A stretch of 37,725 nt of DNA from Bacilli bacterium (lineage in GTDB: Bacteria > Bacillota_I > Bacilli_A > RF39 > UBA660): assembly GCA_017406955.1 (NCBI GenBank), contig JAFQXM010000010.1, forward strand, positions 1-37,725, in the 5' to 3' direction. A program made the position numbers and the translations under genes. Below the pieces are notes generated by a model. It was not told where the DNA came from. It did no database searches and saw only the letters and a program-made list of their open reading frames with translations. Positions 15,792-25,398 of the stretch are shown in pieces (position 1 is the first letter of the stretch; each line of letters starts with the position of its first letter).

Positions 15792-17984
15792 ATGGCAAAG
15801 AGAAAGAAAAAAGCGCAAGTAAAACAAGGATTTAAACATAGTGCAGAATTATACGGAGTAGTTTTATTACTTTGTTCTATTTTAGGTATTGGTAAATTTG
15901 GGCCAGTTGGTAGATTAATCTCTTCTTTTGCTTTGTTTTTAGTGGGTTCGATATATGTAATTTTGTTATTAGTATTGTTAATAGTTGGAGTATATTTAAT
16001 TATAAAAAGAGAATGGCCTGATTTTTTTGAAACCAAGTTAATTGGTATATATGTATTTACATTAGGTTTACTAATTATTATGCATAAAAACTTTATAACT
16101 GAAAATGATGGTAATATGATGATTATATTTAAAGAAACTGTAAATCAATTAGTTTCAGGGTTTAATCAAATTATGAATCATGGGGCACTTAATAATTGGT
16201 TTTCTGTAGGTGGAGGAATTATTGGTGGAGTATTCGCAATTTTATTTGATAAAATGTTTTCTTTTACAGGTATGATGATAGTATCATGGGTATTAATAGT
16301 AGTAGGTTTTTGTTTATTTACTGGTTTTTCTATTGTTGATTATGTTAAAGAGTTTATTGAAAATAGAAAGAAGAATTATAAAGAAGATAAATCTGGTGTT
16401 AAAATTAGTGATGGTAATGACGAAGAAGATGATAATCACATTACTATATCTAGTATTGATGAATTAACTAAGAAGGATATAAAAGATGGTAATGATGGAA
16501 AAAATGTTACTAATAAAGATTATCAATTACCACCTTTATCTTTACTTAATAAACCAAAGAAAAAAACTAAAGATACTGATAATAGTATAATTGAGAATAA
16601 TATTAAGATATTAGAAAAAGTCTTAAAAGATTTTAAAATTATTGGTAAAGTAGTTGAAGTTCATATTGGACCTACTGTTGCGCAATATGAAATAGAAATA
16701 GCTAGTGGTACTAGAGTTAATAAAATTACATCTATAAATAGAGAATTAGCTTTAGCTTTAGCTAAAAAGGATGTACGTATTGAAGCACCAATTCCTGGTA
16801 AAAATACTGTTGGAGTAGAGTTTGCGAATGATACGCCTACACCTGTAAGTTTTTATGAAATTATTAGTAGTAAATTAATGATGAATGCACCTGATAAAAA
16901 ATTAATGATACCTCTAGGTAAAAGTATTATGGGAGATATTGGTGTATGTGAAATTAATAAAATGCCACATATGTTAATTGCTGGTACTACTGGTGCTGGA
17001 AAATCTGTTTGTGTTAATGGCATTATTTGTTCTATTTTGATGAGAGCACGTCCGGATGAAGTAAAATTAGTAATGGTTGATCCAAAAGTAGTAGAGTTAT
17101 CTGCCTATAATGGTATACCTCATTTAATGTGTCCAGTTGTTACGGATCCTAAGAAAGCGTCTATTGCTCTTGCTAAAATGGTTAGAGAAATGGAAAGACG
17201 TTATGAAGTATTTAGTGATAGTAAAACTAAAAATATTGAAGGATATAATTCTTATGTAGAAAAATGGAATAATAAACATAAAGATGAAGAAAAACAGAAA
17301 CTTCCATATATAGTTGTAATTATAGATGAATTAAGTGACTTAATGATGGTAGCTGCTAAAGAAGTAGAAGATTCTATTTTAAGAATTACTCAAAAAGCTA
17401 GGGCTGCTGGAATTCATTTAATTGTCGCAACACAAAGACCTTCTACAGAAGTAATTACCGGTTTAATTAAAGCTAATATTCCATCACGTATTTCATTTGC
17501 TGTAGGTTCTGGAATTGATTCTCGTACTATCTTAGATCAAACGGGTGCAGAAAAATTACTTGGTAAAGGTGATATGTTATTTTTACCAATTGGTATGAAT
17601 TCTCCAATTCGTATTCAAGGATCATTTATTAATGATAATGAGATCAAAAAAATTATAGATTTCACAGTAGAGCAACAAAAAGCTCAATATGATGAAGAAT
17701 TAATGAAATTAGATTCAGTTGATAGTGACAGTACTTCTTCTTCAGTAGGTGCTACTGATACATCCGATGATGACCCATTATATAATGATATAGTTAAATT
17801 TGTTATTGAAAATCAAAAAGCTAGTGCTTCACTATTACAAAGAAGATTTAAACTTGGTTATAATAGAGCCGCACGTATTGTAGATTTATTGGAAGAACGT
17901 GGAGTAATTGGTCCTGCTAGAGGTTCTAAACCAAGAGAAGTATTAGTAAAGCTGGAATCTGAAGAGGAAAATGAAGAAAAATAA
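15792..17984 (+). CDS. ftsK: DNA translocase FtsK/SpoIIIE
   Basis: This septum-bound dsDNA pump moves chromosomal DNA during division or into the forespore. It has 730 residues. Four to five transmembrane helices lie in 20-190, then a short acidic linker, a RecA-like motor with Walker A GTTGAGKS (398-405) and Walker B VVIIDE (D512, E513), and a C-terminal gamma winged helix (about 660-725, LLQRRFKLGYNRAARIVDLL) that reads chromosomal polarity sequences. The linker is short, as in SpoIIIE. As the only copy here in an apparent spore former it could serve both roles. It is followed by a terminator; downstream lie deoD and the ymfF/ymfH pair, as ymf genes follow spoIIIE in B. subtilis. Confidence 0.96.
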   Translation: MAKRKKKAQVKQGFKHSAELYGVVLLLCSILGIGKFGPVGRLISSFALFLVGSIYVILLLVLLIVGVYLIIKREWPDFFETKLIGIYVFTLGLLIIMHKNFITENDGNMMIIFKETVNQLVSGFNQIMNHGALNNWFSVGGGIIGGVFAILFDKMFSFTGMMIVSWVLIVVGFCLFTGFSIVDYVKEFIENRKKNYKEDKSGVKISDGNDEEDDNHITISSIDELTKKDIKDGNDGKNVTNKDYQLPPLSLLNKPKKKTKDTDNSIIENNIKILEKVLKDFKIIGKVVEVHIGPTVAQYEIEIASGTRVNKITSINRELALALAKKDVRIEAPIPGKNTVGVEFANDTPTPVSFYEIISSKLMMNAPDKKLMIPLGKSIMGDIGVCEINKMPHMLIAGTTGAGKSVCVNGIICSILMRARPDEVKLVMVDPKVVELSAYNGIPHLMCPVVTDPKKASIALAKMVREMERRYEVFSDSKTKNIEGYNSYVEKWNNKHKDEEKQKLPYIVVIIDELSDLMMVAAKEVEDSILRITQKARAAGIHLIVATQRPSTEVITGLIKANIPSRISFAVGSGIDSRTILDQTGAEKLLGKGDMLFLPIGMNSPIRIQGSFINDNEIKKIIDFTVEQQKAQYDEELMKLDSVDSDSTSSSVGATDTSDDDPLYNDIVKFVIENQKASASLLQRRFKLGYNRAARIVDLLEERGVIGPARGSKPREVLVKLESEEENEEK

Positions 17985-17985
17985 T

Positions 17986-18015
17986 AGAGAAGTATAAGTT
18001 CATATTTCTCTTTTT
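17986..18015 (+). terminator. ftsK terminator
   Basis: AGAGAAGTAT (17986-17995) pairs with ATATTTCTCT (18002-18011, one G-U pair) around AAGTTC and runs into T residues, immediately after the stop codon. Confidence 0.82.
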
Positions 18016-18023
18016 GGGTATTT

Positions 18024-18032
18024 TGATATAAT
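18024..18032 (+). promoter_or_regulatory. Extended -10 promoter of deoD
   Basis: TGATATAAT lies eight nucleotides after the ftsK terminator T-run. The -35 region would fall within the terminator right arm. AGAGGTTGAT is the ribosome site downstream. Confidence 0.62.
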
Positions 18033-18055
18033 AATAAAAGAAAGAGGTTGATAAT

Positions 18056-18772
18056 ATGCCAACACCACATATTGAGTCAAAAAAGTCTGATATTGCAGAA
18101 GTAGTTTTAATGCCAGGTGATCCATTAAGGGCAAAATATATAGCTGAAAAGTATTTAACTGATTACAAACTAGTTAATAGAGTTCGTAACATGTTTGCTT
18201 ATACTGGTAAATATAAAGGTAAAAAAGTAACTGTATTTGCATCTGGTATGGGTATTCCTAGTATTGGAATATATGCATATGAATTATTTAGGTTTTATAA
18301 TGTTAAAAAAATAATTAGAATAGGTACTAGTGGATCATTTAATAAAAATATAGATGTTTTAGATGTAATTCTTTCTGAGGGAAGCTATTCTAAGAGTTAT
18401 TTTGACCAATTAATAGACAATAATGATATAAATTATTGTATATCATCTGAAAGTTTAAATAAGAAAATATTAGATACTGCTAAAGACAATAATATCAAAT
18501 TAAAATATGGAAAAACTATTACTAGTGATATCTTTGATTTATATGCAGATGATGAAAAGGACTTTAGAACTAATTATCCAGATGATATAGACTTTTTAGC
18601 AGTAGAAATGGAAGCTTTCGGTCTTTTCTATGTTGCAAATAAGTTTAATAGAGAAGCTAGTTGTTTAATGACAGTAGTTGATTCATTATATAGTAAAAAC
18701 AGTATAAGTAGTGAAGAAAGAGAAAAGTCTTTAGATACTATGATTACTTTAGCTCTTGATTCTATTATATAA
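18056..18772 (+). CDS. deoD: Purine-nucleoside phosphorylase, DeoD type
   Basis: The enzyme phosphorolyses purine nucleosides to base plus (deoxy)ribose-1-phosphate in purine salvage. The 238-residue length and the N-terminus MPTPHIESKKSDIAEVVLMP followed by GDPLRAKYIAE define the hexameric DeoD class. The phosphate-binding glycine loop (G21-D22) and IRIGTSGSF are present, as are the substrate-binding VEMEAFGLF and the late acidic residue in TVVDSLYS. AGAGG precedes the ATG. It lies between spoIIIE and ymfF, an insertion relative to B. subtilis. No terminator follows, so readthrough into ymfF is likely. Confidence 0.96.
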   Translation: MPTPHIESKKSDIAEVVLMPGDPLRAKYIAEKYLTDYKLVNRVRNMFAYTGKYKGKKVTVFASGMGIPSIGIYAYELFRFYNVKKIIRIGTSGSFNKNIDVLDVILSEGSYSKSYFDQLIDNNDINYCISSESLNKKILDTAKDNNIKLKYGKTITSDIFDLYADDEKDFRTNYPDDIDFLAVEMEAFGLFYVANKFNREASCLMTVVDSLYSKNSISSEEREKSLDTMITLALDSII

Positions 18773-18792
18773 ATAAAATAATTTAATTTACA

Positions 18793-18798
18793 TATAAT
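18793..18798 (+). promoter_or_regulatory. Possible -10 of the ymfF-ymfH operon
   Basis: TATAAT occurs 19 nt before the ymfF ATG with a GCGAGGTGG ribosome site between. There is no recognisable -35 and the surroundings are almost pure A+T, so this could be chance. Confidence 0.35.
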
Positions 18799-18816
18799 AA
18801 AAATGCGAGGTGGACC

Positions 18817-20088
18817 ATGAAATATATCAGAAAAAATTTTAGAACGTATAAATTACATATTATTAAAACAAAAAAATTCAAAACAATTACAATTAGAATT
18901 AATTTTAGAAGTCCAATAATAAAAGAAGAAATAACTATTAGAAATATTTTATCTGAGATGTTTACTCAATCTAGTAAAAATTATAAAACTAAAAGAGATT
19001 TAACTATTAACGCTCAAGATTTATATTCAGTAGGTATTACTACGTCTAATACTAGATTAGGTAATTATATTAATCTTAATTTTTTTATGAATGTATTAAA
19101 TGATAAATATACGGAAAAAGATAATTTTAAAAAGTCATTTAATTTCTTTACAGATGTTATATTTAATCCAGATGTAGACAATGAAAAATTTAATAAAGAA
19201 AAACTAGATATTGTAAAAGATTTATGTAGAAAGTCATTACTATCTATTAAAGAAGATCCCGCAGGATATAGTGTAATTAGAATGTTTGAGGCATTGGATA
19301 AAAAAAGTCCTATTTCATATCGTATGATGGGCTATTTAGAAGATTTAGATAAAATAAATGAAAAAAATTTATATCAATATTATCAAAAAGTATTAAAAAA
19401 TGATTTAGTAGATATATTTGTAATTGGTGATGTTGATGAAGAAGAAATTATTAAATTAGTTAAAGAAAAGATGACATTTAAGACCTTAAAGAAAGAAAGA
19501 ATGCCATATATATTGGATGAAGTGAAACCAAGAAATAAAATAAAAAAAACTAAAGAAACTATAAATAATAATCAATCAAAATTAGTAATTGGTTGTAGAA
19601 CATTTAATATGAATGAATATGAAAAAAATTATGTACTTAGTTTATTTAATGTAATATTTGGAGGTTCTAGTGATTCAAAATTATTTAAAGAAGTAAGAGA
19701 AGAAAATTCTTTATGTTATACAATTCATTCAGTACCTAATAAATTAGATAATTTATTGATAATAAGAGTTGGTATTGATAAAGAAAACTATGAAAAAACA
19801 GTATCTTTAATTAATAAAATATTAATTAGTATGAGAAAAGGTAAATTTAGTGAAGAAGATATTACTATAGCTAAAGAGTACTATAAAACAGCTTTAGATG
19901 ATATTGAAGAAAACGAATATAGATTAATTGATAATTATTTTATGATGGAACTTATAAATACTGATAGTTTAGATGAAAAACGTAAAAATATAGATAAAGT
20001 AAATAAGTCTGATATTATTAAAGTAGCTAAAAAAATTAAAATAGATACTATATTCTTATTAGAGGGGGATATAAATGAAAAAAACTAA
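18817..20088 (+). CDS. ymfF: M16 peptidase-like protein without the zinc motif (YmfF-like)
   Basis: This 423-residue protein has the M16 fold in two halves: an N-terminal lobe with NILSEMFTQSS where active members have HFLEH, and a C-terminal lobe with VIFGGSSDSKLFKEVREE and LCYTIHS. The HxxEH motif is absent, as in B. subtilis YmfF, which is expected to pair with the active YmfH subunit. AlbE/AlbF-type pairs process peptides; the substrate of YmfF/YmfH is not firmly known. It overlaps ymfH by 14 nt, consistent with a fixed-ratio heterodimer. GAGGTGG precedes the ATG. Confidence 0.9.
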   Translation: MKYIRKNFRTYKLHIIKTKKFKTITIRINFRSPIIKEEITIRNILSEMFTQSSKNYKTKRDLTINAQDLYSVGITTSNTRLGNYINLNFFMNVLNDKYTEKDNFKKSFNFFTDVIFNPDVDNEKFNKEKLDIVKDLCRKSLLSIKEDPAGYSVIRMFEALDKKSPISYRMMGYLEDLDKINEKNLYQYYQKVLKNDLVDIFVIGDVDEEEIIKLVKEKMTFKTLKKERMPYILDEVKPRNKIKKTKETINNNQSKLVIGCRTFNMNEYEKNYVLSLFNVIFGGSSDSKLFKEVREENSLCYTIHSVPNKLDNLLIIRVGIDKENYEKTVSLINKILISMRKGKFSEEDITIAKEYYKTALDDIEENEYRLIDNYFMMELINTDSLDEKRKNIDKVNKSDIIKVAKKIKIDTIFLLEGDINEKN

Positions 20089-21349
20089 ATTAAAAGGTTT
20101 GGATTTAGAAATATTTGAAGAGACTTTAGCTAATGGTTTAAAAGTTATACTTCTTCCATATGAGAATAAGAAAAATTATTTTATTAGTTATGCTACCAAG
20201 TTTGGTTCTACTATTACAGAATTTAAGCCAGTAGATTCTAAAAGAAATATTAAAGTACCAACTGGTATAGCTCATTTTTTAGAACATAAAATGTTTGAAC
20301 AAGAAAATGGGGAAGATCCATTTACGTTTTTTTCTAAGAGTGGTACAGGTGCTAATGCATCTACTTCATTTGATAATACACAATATATTTGTTATGGGAC
20401 TAAGAACTTTAATGAAAATTTAAATTATTTATTAAATTTTGTAAATAGTCCATACTTTACAGCTCAAAATGTAGAGAAAGAAAAGGGAATTATAATTGAA
20501 GAATTAAAAATGTATTTAGATATTCCTGATTTTAAATTAGAAAATAAATTGAGAGAAAACTTATATCAAAAAAATTCTAGAAGAATTGATATAGGTGGAA
20601 CTATAGAAGATGTAGAACAAATTACAAAAGAAGATTTATATAATTGTTATAATAATTTTTATGCTCCTAATAATATGTTTATAATTATTGGAGGTAAGTT
20701 TAATATAGAAGAAGCTTTAGAAGTAATTAAAGAAAGTGTTTCTTCAAAAGAAAAAGTAAAATTACCTAAAGTTAAAGATATTAAAGAACCATTAAAAGTT
20801 ACTAAAAAAGAAGAAAGTTTTGAAGCTGATATAAATATAGCTAAATTAGCATATGGAGTTAAAGTACCTATTAATGATATATCAATTACTAATAAAGTAG
20901 AATTGGATTTATATTTATCTATGCTAGTTGCATTGGTATTTGGTTCATCATCAGAGTTTAGAGAAAGAATGAGAAATAAAAAATTAATTAATAGTTTATA
21001 TACTCAAAAAGAAACTATTCCTGATTATAAAGTATTTTATATTTTAGCGTCTTCTGAAGATATAGATCTTTTATTAAAAGAAATAAAACATGAATTTGAA
21101 AACTTTACTTTAGATCAAGAATCATTTGAAAGAATGAAAAAAGTATGGATAGCTAATGAAGTTAGGATGACTGATTCAGTGGATTCATATATTTCTAATT
21201 TATATGATGATATAATTGGTTATGATAAAGTAATTACTAATAGAATAGATTTAATAAGAAAAATGAAATTTTCAAAATTACAAAAACTAGTTAAAGAATT
21301 AGATTTTAGTAATTATAGTATAGTAAAAATGGTTCCAAAAGAGAAATAG
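20075..21349 (+). CDS. ymfH: M16 zinc peptidase (YmfH-like)
   Basis: This 424-residue M16 metallopeptidase is the catalytic partner of the preceding protein. It has HFLEH (H67, E70, H71) as the inverted zinc motif and the third-ligand region KGIIIEELKMY (E142/E143). The C-terminal lobe follows from about 230. AGGGGGATATAA before the ATG lies within ymfF. The pair lies three genes after ftsK/spoIIIE, matching the spoIIIE-ymf order of B. subtilis. It has no signal peptide, so it probably acts inside the cell on small peptides. Confidence 0.93.
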   Translation: MKKTKLKGLDLEIFEETLANGLKVILLPYENKKNYFISYATKFGSTITEFKPVDSKRNIKVPTGIAHFLEHKMFEQENGEDPFTFFSKSGTGANASTSFDNTQYICYGTKNFNENLNYLLNFVNSPYFTAQNVEKEKGIIIEELKMYLDIPDFKLENKLRENLYQKNSRRIDIGGTIEDVEQITKEDLYNCYNNFYAPNNMFIIIGGKFNIEEALEVIKESVSSKEKVKLPKVKDIKEPLKVTKKEESFEADINIAKLAYGVKVPINDISITNKVELDLYLSMLVALVFGSSSEFRERMRNKKLINSLYTQKETIPDYKVFYILASSEDIDLLLKEIKHEFENFTLDQESFERMKKVWIANEVRMTDSVDSYISNLYDDIIGYDKVITNRIDLIRKMKFSKLQKLVKELDFSNYSIVKMVPKEK

Positions 21350-21359
21350 AGGTGGTAAA

Positions 21360-22202
21360 ATGAAGTTTAGTGATATGAGTAGTAGTAAAAACAATTCTAA
21401 TTTAATGATGATTGTAGTTATAGTAGGGGCAATATTTATAGGAATAATTGTTTTTGCTATTAGTAGTTTATTATTTTCTAAACCTGAAAAAAATAATTCT
21501 AATACTGAAAAGTTAGAAACTAAAGTAGAATTAGAATTAGATTCTAAAAAAGTTAAAAATTTATATAAATATGTTACATATGGAGAAGATAATATTTTTG
21601 TAAAAACACCTAATATAAAGCTAGAAAATTTTTCTGATTATGATAAATATTATTATAGTGGTTCTTTAATTAAAGAAGATGATGTAAAAGAAATAGAGGA
21701 TAGAGATTCTGGAAATAAATTACATACAATTGATTATAGTAAAATTAAAACTAATATGGAAAAATATTTTGGAGAAGGTGTTGATTTTGAAAAAGAGTCT
21801 GTTGTAACTATTATGTTACCATTTGATATAGATGGAAAAAATATTTGTACTTTAACATATAATGAAAATTTAACTGCTTATACAGTTAGTTGTAATGAAA
21901 AGAAAGAAATAAATAATAATAGTTATAGAGAGTTAATATCTGCTAAAGAAGAAAATAATAAAATAATTTTAAAAGAAAAATTGTTCTTTATAAATCAAAA
22001 GGAAGAAAATGATAAAATTAATTATGATATTTATAAAGATTATAATCATACTATATTAATTACTAGTGATGATATAGATAAAAAAGATTTTAATTTAGAA
22101 AATATTTATAAAGATAATAAAAAACAACTAACTACTATTACTTATACTTTTAAAAAGAATAAAAAAGATTATTACTTTTATAGTAGTAAATTTAGTGATT
22201 AA
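21360..22202 (+). CDS. Single-pass membrane protein of unknown function
   Basis: The 280-residue protein has one helix at about 14-38 and an outside domain rich in Lys, Asn and Asp with regular beta-like stretches. It has a single short cytoplasmic tail and no lipobox; two cysteines (in NICTLTY and VSCNEK) could form a disulfide. I recognise no family. AGAGGTGG ends 3 nt before the ATG and the gene starts 10 nt after ymfH, so it belongs to the same operon. In B. subtilis a different membrane protein, the RodZ-like YmfM, lies near this position, but the N-terminal HTH of YmfM is absent here. Confidence 0.75.
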   Translation: MKFSDMSSSKNNSNLMMIVVIVGAIFIGIIVFAISSLLFSKPEKNNSNTEKLETKVELELDSKKVKNLYKYVTYGEDNIFVKTPNIKLENFSDYDKYYYSGSLIKEDDVKEIEDRDSGNKLHTIDYSKIKTNMEKYFGEGVDFEKESVVTIMLPFDIDGKNICTLTYNENLTAYTVSCNEKKEINNNSYRELISAKEENNKIILKEKLFFINQKEENDKINYDIYKDYNHTILITSDDIDKKDFNLENIYKDNKKQLTTITYTFKKNKKDYYFYSSKFSD

Positions 22203-22232
22203 TTGACATTAATTATATCTAATTGGTATAAT
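22203..22232 (+). promoter_or_regulatory. Strong promoter of the TasA-like gene
   Basis: Perfect TTGACA (22203-22208), an 18-nt spacer and perfect TATAAT (22227-22232) with TG at 22224-22225. It begins at the base after the previous stop codon. AGGAGATG is the ribosome site. Confidence 0.9.
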
Positions 22233-22256
22233 TAAATATATAGTAGGAGATGTATT

Positions 22257-23549
22257 ATGAATAAATTACAAAATAGAAAAAATATTTATATTACAATAGC
22301 TATATTAACTTTAGTATTAATAGGTATAGGTTATGCAGTTATAACTAGTAATTTAACTATATCAGGGACTACTAACGTTAAGAAAAATACTTGGGATGTA
22401 CATTTTGAAAATGTCGAAAAACTTCAAGGTAGTGTGAATTCTACTATTAATATTACAGATGATACTACTATTAATTATAGTGCAACATTACAACATTTGG
22501 GCGATTATTTAGAATTTACGGTTGATGTAGTAAATAAGGGTAGTTTTGATGCTATGATAACAAGTCTTTCTAATACTGGATTAACAACTACACAACAAAA
22601 ATATTTAAAATATACTGTAACATATGATTCTGGTGTAGAAATAACAGAAAAACAAATATTAAAAAAAGAAACAGGTAAAGAAAAAATAAGAGTAAGAGTA
22701 GAATATAAGAGTGGTTTAGATGAAAGTGATTTACCAGCTTCAACTAGTGGATTAAGTCTTACATTTACAGTAAATTATGGTGAAGCAGAAAATGCAGTAG
22801 CAATTACTCATCCTACATGTAAAAGAGCGACTATTCTTCATACTGAGATATGTAATTCAACACTTAGTCATACTGCATATAGTTGTCGTGATAAGTTTAA
22901 TAAAGGTGATATCATGACATTTGGAAATTTAGGTACTGTGGGAACATTAGTAGTAGGAGATGCCTTCGATTGTGATGTTAATGGTGATGGAGAATATAAT
23001 CCTAATACAGAGAGATTTTATTATTTAAAGGATTTGAGTACTAATAGTAATTATGGGGTATTAATATATTATGTTAATGTATCAGAAGGAATGCCTGTTG
23101 ATGGTTCGTCAATTGCTTATGATTCTGATAATAATCCAAGAGAAAATGGTCCTAAAACAGCAGTTACGCAATTACCAACTACTTCCCAGTGGAAAAAAGT
23201 TAGTTTAAGTAATAAAATAAGAAAGATTAAAGATGAATTAGGAGTTGAATATTTAGATTTTTCATATAATGGTTATGCAGGAAGACTTCCTTCATTTGAT
23301 GATTTATCAGTTTGTGCAAATAATACTTCTTCTGTTAATTTGAGTAGGAATTGTTTGTTCTTATTGGAAAAAACTTCATATAGGTATTCTGCGCAAGGTG
23401 ATTATTGGTTAGAAGATATAAGATCTGATAATACAGGTACTGGTGTTTATTATGTGTGGGGATTATTTGCACGAGTTTCTTCAACTAATATAGAATCTAT
23501 AGGTGTTCGCCCAGTAATTGAAGTAGAAAAGAGTAAGATAAGTTATTAG
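22257..23549 (+). CDS. TasA/camelysin-like secreted surface protein
   Basis: The 430-residue protein begins with a signal/anchor helix (about 10-27, TLVLIGIGYAVITSNLTISG) followed by a beta-rich domain to about 175. That pattern recalls TasA/CalY-family proteins processed by SipW-type signal peptidases. A second half starts near CKRATILHTEIC and carries a loop D240-x-N242-x-D244-G245-E246 resembling EF-hand or dockerin calcium sites. It ends with a domain containing YNGYAGRLPS, GDYWLEDI and a terminal IGVRPVIEV, a layout seen in secreted proteins of gut Firmicutes. It is probably an abundant envelope or matrix protein, given its near-perfect promoter. It is monocistronic with a strong terminator. 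No signal peptidase gene is nearby. Confidence 0.8.
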   Translation: MNKLQNRKNIYITIAILTLVLIGIGYAVITSNLTISGTTNVKKNTWDVHFENVEKLQGSVNSTINITDDTTINYSATLQHLGDYLEFTVDVVNKGSFDAMITSLSNTGLTTTQQKYLKYTVTYDSGVEITEKQILKKETGKEKIRVRVEYKSGLDESDLPASTSGLSLTFTVNYGEAENAVAITHPTCKRATILHTEICNSTLSHTAYSCRDKFNKGDIMTFGNLGTVGTLVVGDAFDCDVNGDGEYNPNTERFYYLKDLSTNSNYGVLIYYVNVSEGMPVDGSSIAYDSDNNPRENGPKTAVTQLPTTSQWKKVSLSNKIRKIKDELGVEYLDFSYNGYAGRLPSFDDLSVCANNTSSVNLSRNCLFLLEKTSYRYSAQGDYWLEDIRSDNTGTGVYYVWGLFARVSSTNIESIGVRPVIEVEKSKISY

Positions 23550-23575
23550 ATAAGTAGAAATACTTATCTTTTTTT
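23548..23575 (+). terminator. Terminator after the TasA-like gene
   Basis: A perfect 9-bp stem (23548-23556 with 23561-23569) has a GAAA tetraloop followed by a T-tract. The stem starts inside the stop codon, and the tract runs directly into the lepA promoter. Confidence 0.9.
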
Positions 23576-23583
23576 GATATAAT
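23575..23583 (+). promoter_or_regulatory. Extended -10 promoter of lepA
   Basis: TGATATAAT begins on the last T of the preceding terminator tract. The leader is short and contains GGTGAT four nucleotides before the lepA ATG. Confidence 0.68.
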
Positions 23584-23600
23584 TTATATATGGTGATTAT

Positions 23601-25394
23601 ATGAAACAGGAAAACATTAGAAATTTTTGTATTATTGCGCATATTGATCATGGAAAAAGTACTTTAGCTGATAGAATACTTGAGGTAACTGGTGCTATAA
23701 GTGAAAGAGAATTAAAAGCACAGATGTTAGATTCTATGGATATAGAAAGAGAACGTGGTATTACTATTAAACTAAATGCAGTAAGTTTAGATTATAAATA
23801 TAATAATGATAATTATCGTTTTAATTTAATAGATACTCCTGGTCATGTAGATTTTTCTTATGAAGTATCTCGTAGTTTAGCTGCTTGTGAAGGAGCTATA
23901 TTAGTAGTAGATGCTGCACAAGGAATAGAAGCCCAAACCTTAGCTAATTTATATTTAGCTATGGATAATGGATTAGAAATTATTCCTGTTATTAATAAAA
24001 TAGATTTACCTAGTGCTGATGTAGATAAAGTAATAGGTGAGTTAGAAAATATTGGTTTTAATAAAAAAGATGTTATATTAACGAGTGCTAAAACTGGAGT
24101 AGGTATAGATGAATTATTAGATGCTATTATAGAAAACATTCCTTCTCCTGGTGGTAATTCTAAGAATAAAACTAAAGCTTTAATATTTGATAGTATTTTT
24201 GATCCTTATAGAGGGGTAGTTGTTAGTATTAGAGTTGTAGATGGTGAAGTTAAAGTAGGAGATATTATTAAGATGATGGAAACTAATGCTAGTTATGATG
24301 TAGTTAGTTTATATATTAACACTCCTAAAGAAAAAGAAGTTAAGTTTTTAAAAGCAGGAGATGTAGGTTATTTATGTGCATCTATTAAAAGTATTAGTGA
24401 TGTACATGTAGGAGATACTATTACACTAGAAAATAATCCTGCTAAAGAAGCACTACCTGGATATAAACCTATGAAGTCAATGGTATATTCTGGACTTTAT
24501 CCAATAGATTCATCTAAGTTTGAAGATTTAAGAGAAGCTTTAGAAAAACTAAAACTTAATGATGCATCTCTTTCTTTTGAACCTGAAACTTCTAAAGCTT
24601 TAGGTTTTGGGTTTAGATGTGGTTTTTTAGGACTATTACATATGGAAATAATTGAAGAGAGGATTGAAAGAGAATTTGGAATAGATTTAATCGCAACATC
24701 TCCTTCAGTTGTATATGAAGTTATAATGACTGATGGATCTAAAAAAATAGTTGATTCTCCAGTAAAAATGCCTAAGAGAGAACTTATTTCTAAAACATTA
24801 GAACCTTATGTTAAGACTTCAATATTTACACCTAGTGATTATATAGGTCCAATTATGGAATTATGTCAAGATAAACGAGGTACATTTATTAATATGGATT
24901 ATATTGATAAAGATAGGGTTACTATTAACTATGAATTACCTTTATCAGAAATAGTCTATGACTTTTTTGATAAATTAAAATCTTTTACTAAAGGATATGC
25001 TTCTTTTGACTATGAATTAATTGGTTATAAAGAAAGTAATTTAGTAAAGATGGATATATTATTAAATGGTGAAATTGTAGATGCTTTAAGTGTTATTGTA
25101 CATAAAGATTTTGCTTATAATAGAGGAAAAGCTGTAGTAGGGAAACTTAAAGAAATTATTCCTAGACAGATGTTTGAAGTACCAATACAAGCTGCGATTG
25201 GTTCACATATTATATCTAGGACTGATATTAAAGCATTAAGAAAAAATGTATTAGCTAAATGTTATGGGGGAGATGTTTCTCGTAAGAAAAAATTATTAGA
25301 AAAACAAAAAGAAGGTAAGAAAAGGATGAAACAAATTGGAAGTGTTGAAGTTCCACAAGAAGCATTCTTATCAATACTTTCTACAAAGGAGTGA
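23601..25394 (+). CDS. lepA: Elongation factor 4 (LepA) GTPase
   Basis: LepA is a ribosome-bound translational GTPase implicated in initiation and 30S biogenesis. The 597 residues match the family. G1 is AHIDHGKST (13-21), followed by RERGITI, DTPGH and NKID. EF-G-like domains II, III and V come next, then the LepA-specific C-terminal domain with [20 protein letters not shown]. It starts an operon with the SpoIIID-like gene (4-nt gap) and hemW. The lepA-hemW link is common in Firmicutes; the regulator between them is unusual. The stop is TGA. Confidence 0.98.
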   Translation: MKQENIRNFCIIAHIDHGKSTLADRILEVTGAISERELKAQMLDSMDIERERGITIKLNAVSLDYKYNNDNYRFNLIDTPGHVDFSYEVSRSLAACEGAILVVDAAQGIEAQTLANLYLAMDNGLEIIPVINKIDLPSADVDKVIGELENIGFNKKDVILTSAKTGVGIDELLDAIIENIPSPGGNSKNKTKALIFDSIFDPYRGVVVSIRVVDGEVKVGDIIKMMETNASYDVVSLYINTPKEKEVKFLKAGDVGYLCASIKSISDVHVGDTITLENNPAKEALPGYKPMKSMVYSGLYPIDSSKFEDLREALEKLKLNDASLSFEPETSKALGFGFRCGFLGLLHMEIIEERIEREFGIDLIATSPSVVYEVIMTDGSKKIVDSPVKMPKRELISKTLEPYVKTSIFTPSDYIGPIMELCQDKRGTFINMDYIDKDRVTINYELPLSEIVYDFFDKLKSFTKGYASFDYELIGYKESNLVKMDILLNGEIVDALSVIVHKDFAYNRGKAVVGKLKEIIPRQMFEVPIQAAIGSHIISRTDIKALRKNVLAKCYGGDVSRKKKLLEKQKEGKKRMKQIGSVEVPQEAFLSILSTKE

Positions 25395-25398
25395 TAAT

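Noticed and set aside
15731-16036. Minus-strand open frame across the ftsK start
   Set aside because: It covers the ftsK promoter, start and first helices in antisense and has unlikely composition; ftsK is clearly real.
23858-24139. Minus-strand open frame of about 93 codons within lepA
   Set aside because: It is antisense to the conserved GTPase domain, lacks a ribosome site and has no protein-like features.
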